Shown: piece by piece, positions 50,258-57,936 of the stretch
Position numbering within the stretch: position 1 is the first letter of the stretch
Layout: the number at the start of each line of letters is the position of its first letter
Source: UBA5359 sp002410925 [NCBI: bacterium UBP13_UBA5359]
GTDB taxonomy: Bacteria > UBP13 > UBA5359
NCBI GenBank assembly: GCA_002410925.1
Contig: DHPR01000019.1
Location: forward strand, 49,277 to 113,276
Direction: 5' to 3'
Length of the DNA: 64,000 nt
Made by a program: the position numbers and the translations under genes
The notes under the pieces: model-generated
Seen by the model: only the letters and a program-made list of their open reading frames with translations
The model's database searches: none
What the model was told of the DNA's origin: nothing

Positions 50258-51526
50258 CTACGGCGTAAATCTGACACCGATTGCACTTTGAGCGTCATTT
50301 AATATATTTCTGATACCGACATGCAAATTCCATTTATTGCCTATCTTATAATATCCCAGCAGATTGAGCTGTGGATCTGAAATATTATACAGCTCGGTGC
50401 TCAGTTTGAGACGGCTGCCGGGAAGTATATCCAACGCCGTACCTATGCTGGATTCTATGACGCCGACCCGCAATATCTGCCGGGGGTTGAATTGGCGTCC
50501 TACCTGTAGATTAAGCTTGCTTTTCTCATTAACATCAGCCAGGCCCAACAGGTAGAATTTGTCTCCGGGCGGGCGCAGCAATAGATTGACATCGCCCCTG
50601 AAGCGCTGTTCACGTCCGATATAACTCATATCGAAATAGGGTTCTGCCCTGGTATTGGAGATCTTCTTGACTAAATCCATAGTTAAATTGATAGAGTCAG
50701 CCGTCTTCTTTACCTCCCTGACAGCATCTTTAAAGTCGGATCGGAAGGCCTCGTCACCCACAACGGCGTTAACGTTATCCATAACAATCCCGGCTTTTTC
50801 ACCGGCCGTTTTGATGTTCTTTACGGCTTGTTTGGTATCGTTGACAAGAGCCTTGTCCTGCGCCACCTTCAGTATAGCGCTCGAAGTGTCACGCAGATTG
50901 GCGGACATGATGTTCAAATTATCCACCATACTGCCGACATCGGATCGGTTGGACGCCAGCATAGCATTCAACACTTCGGCTGCTTCTGCAGATCTCTCGG
51001 CAGTCCGCCGAAGGCTGCTTACAGATGCTTTGAAATCACGCTGCAGCATCGGATCACCTATCAGACCGTTGATAGCTTCCAAAGCAACCGAAGCCCGGCT
51101 CATAATCTCATCGGTATATACCAGCAACTGATCAACGCGTATCGGCGATACCCCATTGATCACATCCCCCGGTCTGATCAGAGCCCCATTTCTAGTATCG
51201 GGTATGATATCGATAAACTTATCAGCGATCAGAACGCCCGAACTTATATTATAAAAATAATCATTGTAGAGCTTTACATCGGAATTTACCCAAATACCCA
51301 CCTTTGCTTTTTGAGAATCCGATATGGCCACCTCAGTTACCCGCCCCACATCCACACCGGCCAGGCGTACCGGGGCGCCCTTTTGAATGCCGGCGCCGTA
51401 ATCGTAGAGGATGGCAAATTCATATCCCTTCTTCTCCAGGCCATAACCGCCTATACGATAGATTACGCCAAAAAGGAGAAGAAAGGCCACTATCGTTATA
51501 ATTCCAACTTTTGCTTCCGAACTCAT
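50258..51526 (-). CDS. mlaD: MCE/MlaD protein with long C-terminal beta-rich domain
   Basis: A 422-residue protein: N-terminal membrane anchor (VGIITIVAFLLLFGVIYRIG), one MCE domain (KGYEFAILYDYGAGIQKGAPVRLAGVDVGRVTEVAI ... ISSGVLIADKFIDIIPD), about 130 residues of helices with repeats such as NAVVGDEAFRSDFKDAVREVKKTADSI, then about 130 residues of amphipathic strands (DMSYIGREQRFRGDVNLLLRP ... GVRFTP). A similar inner-to-outer-membrane architecture has been reported for MlaD of the diderm Firmicute Veillonella. It should pass phospholipid between membranes with MlaE and MlaF. The start is 7 nt after the mlaF stop. Confidence 0.92.
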   Translation of the reverse strand: MSSEAKVGIITIVAFLLLFGVIYRIGGYGLEKKGYEFAILYDYGAGIQKGAPVRLAGVDVGRVTEVAISDSQKAKVGIWVNSDVKLYNDYFYNISSGVLIADKFIDIIPDTRNGALIRPGDVINGVSPIRVDQLLVYTDEIMSRASVALEAINGLIGDPMLQRDFKASVSSLRRTAERSAEAAEVLNAMLASNRSDVGSMVDNLNIMSANLRDTSSAILKVAQDKALVNDTKQAVKNIKTAGEKAGIVMDNVNAVVGDEAFRSDFKDAVREVKKTADSINLTMDLVKKISNTRAEPYFDMSYIGREQRFRGDVNLLLRPPGDKFYLLGLADVNEKSKLNLQVGRQFNPRQILRVGVIESSIGTALDILPGSRLKLSTELYNISDPQLNLLGYYKIGNKWNLHVGIRNILNDAQSAIGVRFTP

Positions 51527-51533
51527 AATTAAA

Positions 51534-52289
51534 TCAACCTCCCAGACCGAGCTTGATAGGCCCTTCCGCCCGACCTTGAAGAAATTGCTCTACCAGCGGA
51601 TCCCCCGTATTTCTGATTTCCTCCACCGTGCCTTTGGCCCTGACACTGCCTTCATGCAGCATAACAACCCTATCAGAAAGAGCATAAACTGTCGGCATAT
51701 GGTGTGTCACTATGACCATGGTCGGATGAAGATGCTGCTGCAAAGCAGCTATCTTCTCCTCGATGGTGCTGGTAGTGACCGGGTCCAGACCCGTTGTCGG
51801 CTCGTCAAAGAGCAATATTTCCGGTTCCAGAGCTAGAGCTCTGGCCAGAGCAACCCGCTTCTGCATACCACCGGAAAGCTCCGCAGGATAAAGAGCTTCC
51901 GTTCCTTCAAGCCCTACCAGCCCCAGCTTCTCCGCCACCTTGAGCGCTGTTTCCTGCCGTGTCAGCGAAGTATGCTGCCGTAGCGGGAAAGCTACGTTAT
52001 CACCTACAGTCATGGAATCAAAGAGCGCTCCGTACTGGAAGACCATGCCCATCCTGCGACGTACTCGATTCAGCGCTGTCTCTTCCAAAAGGGTGATATC
52101 CTCATCTTCAATGTAAATATGCCCGGAGGTGGGTCGCAACAAGCCTATTATATGTCGCAACAAGGTACTCTTGCCGCAACCGCTGAGCCCGATAATGGAA
52201 ACCACCTCTCCACGCGCCACCGTCATGTTTATATCGCTCAGCACCCGCCGGGCACCGAAATCCTTGCTTACCCCCTCTATCCTGATCAT
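51534..52289 (-). CDS. mlaF: Phospholipid-transport ABC ATPase MlaF
   Basis: ABC ATPase of 251 residues: Walker A GLSGCGKSTLLRHI, Q-loop VFQYGALFDSMTV, signature ELSGGMQKRVALARALAL, Walker B ILLFDEPTTGLDPV, and the switch His in TMVIVTHHMP. It energises MlaE. A 4-nt overlap with mlaE and a 7-nt gap to mlaD show one transcription unit. Confidence 0.95.
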   Translation of the reverse strand: MIRIEGVSKDFGARRVLSDINMTVARGEVVSIIGLSGCGKSTLLRHIIGLLRPTSGHIYIEDEDITLLEETALNRVRRRMGMVFQYGALFDSMTVGDNVAFPLRQHTSLTRQETALKVAEKLGLVGLEGTEALYPAELSGGMQKRVALARALALEPEILLFDEPTTGLDPVTTSTIEEKIAALQQHLHPTMVIVTHHMPTVYALSDRVVMLHEGSVRAKGTVEEIRNTGDPLVEQFLQGRAEGPIKLGLGG

Positions 52290-53092
52290 AACTGCACCTG
52301 CCCGCCGGGAAAGAGCAAGACAGATAGAAAATAGTTGACTATATATATCCAGATGATGGACGCCACCACTGCCGAAGTTATAGTCCGGCCGACACCGGCG
52401 GCACCCCCCCGGGTATTAAGACCCTTTTGGCAGCTCGTAACGGCTATCAGACCACCGAAAACCACCGCCTTGATCAATCCTCCCCATACATCTCGAACTG
52501 TCAGAAAAGAGAGCATAGAGCTTTTATAAACCGTCGGATTAACCCCGGCCGAAAAGACGGCTACTAAATAGCCCCCCGCCACGCCCATCAATCCGGCAAA
52601 AACCGTCAGCACCGGCAGCATAGCCAGGCAAGCCACCAGCCTGGGAGTTACCAGATACTTCACCGGACTGACTGCCAGCGAACGCAAAGCGTCTATCTGT
52701 TCTGTTACCTGCATGGAACCTATCTCCGCCGCTATGGAAGAACCTACCCGGGCTACCACTACCACTGCCGTTAGCACAGGTGCTATCTCCCTGGCCACAG
52801 AAACAGCCACCATACCACCCACATAAGAACTGGCGCCAAAGCGCACAAACTGAGTAGCAGTGTGATAAGCCAGAACCATAGCGCTGAAGGCAACCGTCAC
52901 CAGCACTATAGGCATGGAGTTGTAACCTATCAACGACATCTGATTGATGATCTCTTTATAGTTCTGTCTGCCGGTAAATCCCTGATACACGGCCTGAACC
53001 AGCAGCAGAAAAGCTGCACCCATGGTCGCCAGATAACGCTCCACCAAACGCCCTACGTGCTCAAAAAAATCTGTGATGGCGAATAATCTCAT
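52286..53092 (-). CDS. mlaE: Phospholipid-transport permease MlaE
   Basis: Integral permease of the MlaE/YrbE family, 268 residues, with about five membrane helices and the family segment ARVGSSIAAEIGSMQVTEQIDALRSLAVSPVKYLVTPRLVA. It forms the membrane core of the MlaFED complex. The ATG follows GGAGGTAACGG. No mlaA, mlaB or mlaC is visible nearby, so this is a reduced set. The leader upstream holds one of the two bipartite repeats. Confidence 0.95.
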   Translation of the reverse strand: MRLFAITDFFEHVGRLVERYLATMGAAFLLLVQAVYQGFTGRQNYKEIINQMSLIGYNSMPIVLVTVAFSAMVLAYHTATQFVRFGASSYVGGMVAVSVAREIAPVLTAVVVVARVGSSIAAEIGSMQVTEQIDALRSLAVSPVKYLVTPRLVACLAMLPVLTVFAGLMGVAGGYLVAVFSAGVNPTVYKSSMLSFLTVRDVWGGLIKAVVFGGLIAVTSCQKGLNTRGGAAGVGRTITSAVVASIIWIYIVNYFLSVLLFPGGQVQL

Positions 53093-53242
53093 CCGTTACC
53101 TCCATTCCCTGCACGGACCGCAATGCCATCCTTTTACCGGCCTATATCCAGGCTGTCTCCACAGACGGCTACCTAGCGCCATATTTATGCTGTTAAGAGT
53201 TATCATTACAATGATAAAGGGCATCTCGATCGCACTATTATT

Positions 53243-53281
53243 TATATTCTAGTGTATATGGGCCTATCCTGCAATGGGAGG
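53243..53281 (-). promoter_or_regulatory. Bipartite promoter-like repeat, copy 1 (before mlaE)
   Basis: On the minus strand CCATTGCAGGATAG, 3 nt, then CATATACACTAGAATATA. The same two blocks occur before mreB with a 4-nt spacer. It can be read as sigma-70 (TTGCAG, 17 nt, TAGAAT) or as SigH-like (AGGATAG, 11 nt, CTAGAAT). The start codon of mlaE is about 150 nt downstream. Confidence 0.65.
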
Positions 53282-53312
53282 AATTTAAACGCGAATGTTT
53301 CTATTACAATAA

Positions 53313-54239
53313 TCACGGCTTGCTGCGCTCCTGCAGCGCATACCTACCCTCATTCCCTGAAACAAAGGTTATTGCTATACCCACGGCAATAAGCAAAATG
53401 CCGCCTGTCTGCAGCCAGGTCAATCTCTCTCCCAGCCAGAGCCAGGCCAACAAAACAGTAAATACCGGTGAAAGATACTGCATAATGTTCAGCAGCGACA
53501 GCTTTATCAGCCGCATGCCCTCATACCAGGCGAAAAACGCCACTGCGGTAGGAAAAACAGCCAGGTATAGTATGTAAAGCCAAACGTTCGCATCCTGCGG
53601 CAAGATATGCTTGGCCGGTAAAAAAAGATATATCAGCCCCAATTCTACAGCGCCCAGCAGCATTACCCAGGTGGTGGCGGCATATCCGCCCCATCTCTCC
53701 ACTATTCCCTTGCTGATAATCGAGTATACTGCCCAGCAGACGGCACTCCCAAAAATCATCAGATTGCCGCTTAAATTGGCAAACGAAAGATAAGCCCCGT
53801 CACTCCCTATCATATTCAAAAGCATGATTATACCGACAAAACTTATCGCCATACCGGCCGTTTTTCGCCAGGTGATACTCTCGCCCACAAATACCCCCAG
53901 AAGTAGAATGAGCAGAGGATTCAACTGCATGATAAAGGAACTGTTTATCGCTGTAGTAGTCTTCTGCCCATAAAAGAGCAGAACGCTCATCCCTACTATG
54001 CCAAGCAAAGCTGCCAGCGCTAGACGAAATATGTAAAGAGAACGCAGTGCAGGAAGGACCGCCAGAACCTCATCGCGGTAATATAGCAAGCCGTAACTGA
54101 GCAGAAGAAGCCCTCCCAAAGAGAACCTGATCGAAGATAAGGTCAACGGATCGATATAACCGCCCCCAAGCAAAAAACGAGCGCAAACAAAGGTAGTCCC
54201 CCAGAGAAAAGCGCTCAGAAAAGACCAGAAAATACCCAT
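53313..54239 (-). CDS. EamA/DMT-family transporter
   Basis: A 308-residue membrane protein with ten helices in two EamA repeats: FLWGTTFVCARFLLGGGYIDPLTLSSIRF at the N-terminus and CWAVYSIISKGIVERWGGYAATTWVML in the second half, ending PVFTVLLAWLWLGERLTWLQTGGILLI. A drug/metabolite exporter fold; the substrate cannot be inferred. It follows the phosphodiester-glycosidase gene by 49 nt. Confidence 0.92.
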   Translation of the reverse strand: MGIFWSFLSAFLWGTTFVCARFLLGGGYIDPLTLSSIRFSLGGLLLLSYGLLYYRDEVLAVLPALRSLYIFRLALAALLGIVGMSVLLFYGQKTTTAINSSFIMQLNPLLILLLGVFVGESITWRKTAGMAISFVGIIMLLNMIGSDGAYLSFANLSGNLMIFGSAVCWAVYSIISKGIVERWGGYAATTWVMLLGAVELGLIYLFLPAKHILPQDANVWLYILYLAVFPTAVAFFAWYEGMRLIKLSLLNIMQYLSPVFTVLLAWLWLGERLTWLQTGGILLIAVGIAITFVSGNEGRYALQERSKP

Positions 54240-54288
54240 TTAATACTCCTTGTTTATTTAAACAACCGCTACTGCTTCTTCTTCAGCC

Positions 54289-55467
54289 TCACCCTTTATC
54301 TCCCTGAGCCGCTGATGTGCTCTCGCTCTGCCCTGCAAAGACTGCCAATGCCGAAGCCACCGATCTTTCCCTGCCATCGGACGGGTTGTTTAAGAGCTTG
54401 CCGTCCAGGTAAAGAGAGCTTGAGCCGCCGCCATCTAAGTTGAGCGCATCATATGCACCCAACTTCAGCAGCAGTGCCGCTAATTCCTCCAGGGTCATAC
54501 CGATACTAACGCCCGGTTGACGCCCGTCGACGGCAACTAAAAATAGAGTGCCCTCGGCAGCCAATCCCAGACCGGTACGAGGAGCTCTGCCTACGGCGAT
54601 ATCATCCTTGATGGCCTCCTCGCGGGCAGTGATTCTGATTCGCCCTTTTTCAGCCAATCTGGGACCGGCCCCCAGGCAATGCCAGAGAAGATTGCCGGCC
54701 TGAGGCTCAAAAGAGGCAGGCAGAGCCGGCTCCAGCCCAAGAGTGATCACCCCTGACTTGTCGATATAGAGTGCGCTACGCTTTAATAAGGGATAGCCCT
54801 CCCAGCTTCCCTCTATGACCAGAGCACCCAACGGGCAACCGTTACGATCGAAATATCCGCCGTTCACGGCAGCTATAGCGCCATTGCGCTTAGCCATAGA
54901 GCTAACGGTTTCCAATCTCTGTGCCCTGATCGGCTGCAGCCGGTAATCATTGCCCGAAGGTATTATGACCGCGTGAGCCACAACAGGACCCGCCGCAGTA
55001 CCCCGGTATATGTCAACCACCTTCAGCCCCGCAACCGTACGCTCCTGGTGCTCTTCATAGATACGGCTGATATCTAACACCAACCGATTGGGGTAAGAGG
55101 CAGCAGAAGGCAGCTTATAAGCCCTGACAGGCGCCCGGTATGCCAGCTCTGCCTGCAGCTCCACCCCTCCTGCAGCCTGCTCAGCCTTGATTGACCGAAC
55201 AAATCCCGCTGCCGGCACCGGCAGATTATCGCCATCGCTAATAGTAAAACCGGATAAAGAAACTTTTAGATTACGCCCGGAAACCTCTAGCTTATAATCC
55301 TTAACGGGAACGGAGAGATCTATCACCAGGCGATAAAGGTCACCAGTTGCCCTGCCGCGGCATCCCAGTAATTCGGGTAAGGATGCTTGATCGGCCAGCG
55401 CCATACCGGAAGCCAACGCAAGCAATGGTATCAGCAAGCTGATAACTTTAAACCGCTGTAGCTTCAT
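54289..55467 (-). CDS. AMIN-domain phosphodiester glycosidase (NAGPA-like)
   Basis: A 392-residue exported protein: signal peptide (VISLLIPLLALASGMALA), an AMIN-like domain (about 35-135: YRLVIDLSVPVKDYKLEVSGRNLKVSLSGF ... PNRLVLDISR), which in amidases targets the septum or wall, and a phosphodiester-glycosidase (NAGPA/DUF2233) domain with NGGYFDRNGCPLGALV, GRAPRTGLGLAAEGTLFLVAVDGRQPG and ALNLDGGGSSSLYL. It may trim phosphodiester-linked sugars in the envelope. The start overlaps the mreB stop by 4 nt. Confidence 0.88.
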   Translation of the reverse strand: MKLQRFKVISLLIPLLALASGMALADQASLPELLGCRGRATGDLYRLVIDLSVPVKDYKLEVSGRNLKVSLSGFTISDGDNLPVPAAGFVRSIKAEQAAGGVELQAELAYRAPVRAYKLPSAASYPNRLVLDISRIYEEHQERTVAGLKVVDIYRGTAAGPVVAHAVIIPSGNDYRLQPIRAQRLETVSSMAKRNGAIAAVNGGYFDRNGCPLGALVIEGSWEGYPLLKRSALYIDKSGVITLGLEPALPASFEPQAGNLLWHCLGAGPRLAEKGRIRITAREEAIKDDIAVGRAPRTGLGLAAEGTLFLVAVDGRQPGVSIGMTLEELAALLLKLGAYDALNLDGGGSSSLYLDGKLLNNPSDGRERSVASALAVFAGQSESTSAAQGDKG

Positions 55468-56495
55468 TTAATAGCACTCTTCCTTATGGTTGCCATGCTC
55501 CTGGATAAAATATCTATCTCATCCAAAGCCCGGCCGGTGCCTATAGCCACGCAACTAAGCGGATCATCCGCCACCGTCACTCTGATGTGCGTAGCCTCCT
55601 GTAAAATTAGATTGAGCCCTCGCAACAGAGCACCGCCTCCGGTCAGCGTCAATCCCGTCTCAATAATATCAGCGGCCAGTTCCGGCGGCGTACGCTCCAG
55701 CACCGCCTTGACCTGCTTGGCTATATTGAGAACCGTCTCCTGAAGCGCCTCGCGTACATCTTCTTCGCTAACCGGAATAGTGCAGGGCAGGCCGGTAACA
55801 CCATCGCGCCCCCTTATCTCCATGCGCCGGGGTTCGCCTACAGAATAAACGGAACCCACTCGCATTTTAATCTCCTCAGCAGTCGGCTCACCGATTACCA
55901 CATTATACTCCTTCTTGACATGCTTGATCAGCGCTTCTTCCATTCTGTCACCGCCAATCCGCACAGATGAACTGACCACCACGCCGCCTAGAGAGATAAC
56001 TGCAATATCCGTGGTGCCCCCACCGATATCCACTACCATATGCCCCAGAGCCTCACACACCGGTAACCCGGCTCCGATGGCCGCAGCCATCGATTCTTCT
56101 ATCAGAAAGGCCTGCTTGGCCCCGGCATGCAAAGTGGCATCCAGAACAGCCCGGCGTTCCACGCCGGTAGCCCCGGAAGGAACGCAGATAACTATTCTCG
56201 GTTTAAAAAAGCGGCTTGTACCACAAACTTTAGCAATGAAATATTGCAGCATGCTTTCAGTAATGGAGTAATTGGCAATAACGCCGTTTTGCAGCGGCCT
56301 GACGGCTATAATGCTGTCGGGAGTCTTGCCCAGCATCTGCCTGGCTTCCGTACCTACGGCCATGATACGCTTGGTTTCCTTGTTGACGGCAACCACAGAC
56401 GGCTCACGCAAGACTATACCTTTGCCCTTGACATAAACCAGAGCGTTGGTCGTTCCCAGGTCTATCCCTATATTGAGCCCAAAATTGCCTAACAT
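55464..56495 (-). CDS. mreB: Rod-shape actin homologue MreB/Mbl
   Basis: Actin-like cytoskeletal protein, 343 residues. Motifs: [83 protein letters not shown]. The ATG at 56495 (MLGNFGLNIGIDLG) follows GAGGTGGCGTTA; a GTG at 56528 would extend it by 11 residues. mreC, mreD and rodA do not follow, which resembles solitary mbl genes. The leader carries copy 2 of the bipartite repeat. Confidence 0.95.
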   Translation of the reverse strand: MLGNFGLNIGIDLGTTNALVYVKGKGIVLREPSVVAVNKETKRIMAVGTEARQMLGKTPDSIIAVRPLQNGVIANYSITESMLQYFIAKVCGTSRFFKPRIVICVPSGATGVERRAVLDATLHAGAKQAFLIEESMAAAIGAGLPVCEALGHMVVDIGGGTTDIAVISLGGVVVSSSVRIGGDRMEEALIKHVKKEYNVVIGEPTAEEIKMRVGSVYSVGEPRRMEIRGRDGVTGLPCTIPVSEEDVREALQETVLNIAKQVKAVLERTPPELAADIIETGLTLTGGGALLRGLNLILQEATHIRVTVADDPLSCVAIGTGRALDEIDILSRSMATIRKSAIK

Positions 56496-56558
56496 TAACG
56501 CCACCTCAATAAGATTGCGGATTACCACTGTGAATACAAGGCAATCACTTATTACTAC

Positions 56559-56594
56559 TATATTCTAGTGTATATGATGACTATCCTGCAATGG
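56559..56594 (-). promoter_or_regulatory. Bipartite promoter-like repeat, copy 2 (before mreB)
   Basis: On the minus strand CCATTGCAGGATAG, 4 nt, then CATATACACTAGAATATA. Identical blocks to copy 1. The mreB start codon is about 65 nt downstream. The element lies between the hydF stop and mreB. Confidence 0.65.
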
Positions 56595-56616
56595 AGGGTT
56601 CTCGATCGAACTATTC

Positions 56617-57936
56617 TTATTCCGCGCGCTCTGCCTTATATACCTTCAGCGCCTGCGGAAAGGGCTGCAGCGCTCTCTCAAAGATGCCCAGAGAGTAGGC
56701 GATGGTAAGGCCATAGTTGGTGATAGGCACGCCGTATTGCCTGGCGCGAACGATGCGACTGAGCATGGCTTTTCGGTTCCACATGCAGGCCCCGCAGTGA
56801 ATGATGAGCTTGTAATCGCGAATATTCTCCGGAAAATCCTGCCCCTGGAAGTGATCGAAGTGTAGCTTGCCGCCCACATACCGGGCCAGCCAGCGTGGGA
56901 TCTTCGCCCGGCCGATATCGTCGCCGATGGGATGATGAGTGCAGGCCTCGCAGATCAGCACTTTATCGCCGGGCTGCAGCTCGTCTATAGTCATGGCACC
57001 GCGTACCATCTCAGTCAAATCGCCCTTGAAGCGAGCAAAGAGAATGGAGAAGGAGGTCATAGGCACTTCCATCGGAGTATCAGACGCCACCTTGAGAAAG
57101 GCCTGTGAATCCGTCACCACCAGAGCAGGCGGAGTTTTAAGGCGATTCAAGGCAGATGGAAAATCGCGCTCCTTGACCACCATAACGCAGGCATCGTTAT
57201 CCAGCGCATCCCTGATAGTCTGCACCTGCGGCAGTATCAGGCGCCCCCTGGGCGCCTCCAGATCGATAGGCACCACCAGCACTACCAGCTCCCCCGATGG
57301 CAGAAGATCACCTATAATAGATTGCAGATTGACAGCCTCTTCAGGAGCAGCCTTAATTATGTGTTCTCGCAATTCGTCGATGCCCTGCCCGGTGAGAGCA
57401 GAGATGAGAACCGGTTCTTCGCCTTTAGATCGTAATATCTCCATAACATCCGGCTCAGGCGTAACTTCATCCACCTTATTGATTACGATAAGGGCCGGAA
57501 CAGCTCTCTGCTTCAGCTCAGCGTAAAGCTCCTCTTCGTAGCTTCCCCATCCCCGCCCCTCGATAATCAACAGTGCCAGATCGGCACGCTCGAAAACGGA
57601 CATGGTCTTTCTGATTCTCAGACGACCCAGATCACCTGTATCATCCGTACCGGCGGTATCTATAAAGAGTACAGGACCCAGCGGCAGCATCTCCATGGCC
57701 TTCTCCACCGGATCGGTAGTTGTCCCGGCCTGATCGGAAACTATAGATACACTCTGCCCCACAAGAGAATTGAGCACGGATGATTTACCTACGTTCCGGC
57801 GCCCGAAAATGGCTATATGCAGTCTCATACCTTTGTTGGTTTTTTCCATTACGCTTACACCGCTTTCATTATCGAACGTTATAAAAGTATAATCTCCAGC
57901 CGTGATATTAGCAAGAAGCAGTGGCTCATCAGACAT
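56617..57936 (-). CDS. hydF: [FeFe] hydrogenase maturation GTPase HydF
   Basis: Scaffold that assembles and delivers the H-cluster precursor to HydA. GTPase domain: FGRRNVGKSSVLNSLVGQ, SIVSDQAGTTTDPVEK, DTAGTDD, VINKVDEV. C-terminal 4Fe-4S domain with CTHHPIGDDIGR and HCGACMWNRKAM (the CxH and HCxxC ligands are about 45 residues apart). Two starts are possible: ATG at 57936, overlapping the upstream stop by 8 nt, or ATG at 57849 (MEKTNKGMRLHIAIFG), nearer the usual N-terminus. The hydrogenase genes lie about 33 kb away; hydE and hydG are not in the window. Confidence 0.95.
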   Translation of the reverse strand: MSDEPLLLANITAGDYTFITFDNESGVSVMEKTNKGMRLHIAIFGRRNVGKSSVLNSLVGQSVSIVSDQAGTTTDPVEKAMEMLPLGPVLFIDTAGTDDTGDLGRLRIRKTMSVFERADLALLIIEGRGWGSYEEELYAELKQRAVPALIVINKVDEVTPEPDVMEILRSKGEEPVLISALTGQGIDELREHIIKAAPEEAVNLQSIIGDLLPSGELVVLVVPIDLEAPRGRLILPQVQTIRDALDNDACVMVVKERDFPSALNRLKTPPALVVTDSQAFLKVASDTPMEVPMTSFSILFARFKGDLTEMVRGAMTIDELQPGDKVLICEACTHHPIGDDIGRAKIPRWLARYVGGKLHFDHFQGQDFPENIRDYKLIIHCGACMWNRKAMLSRIVRARQYGVPITNYGLTIAYSLGIFERALQPFPQALKVYKAERAE

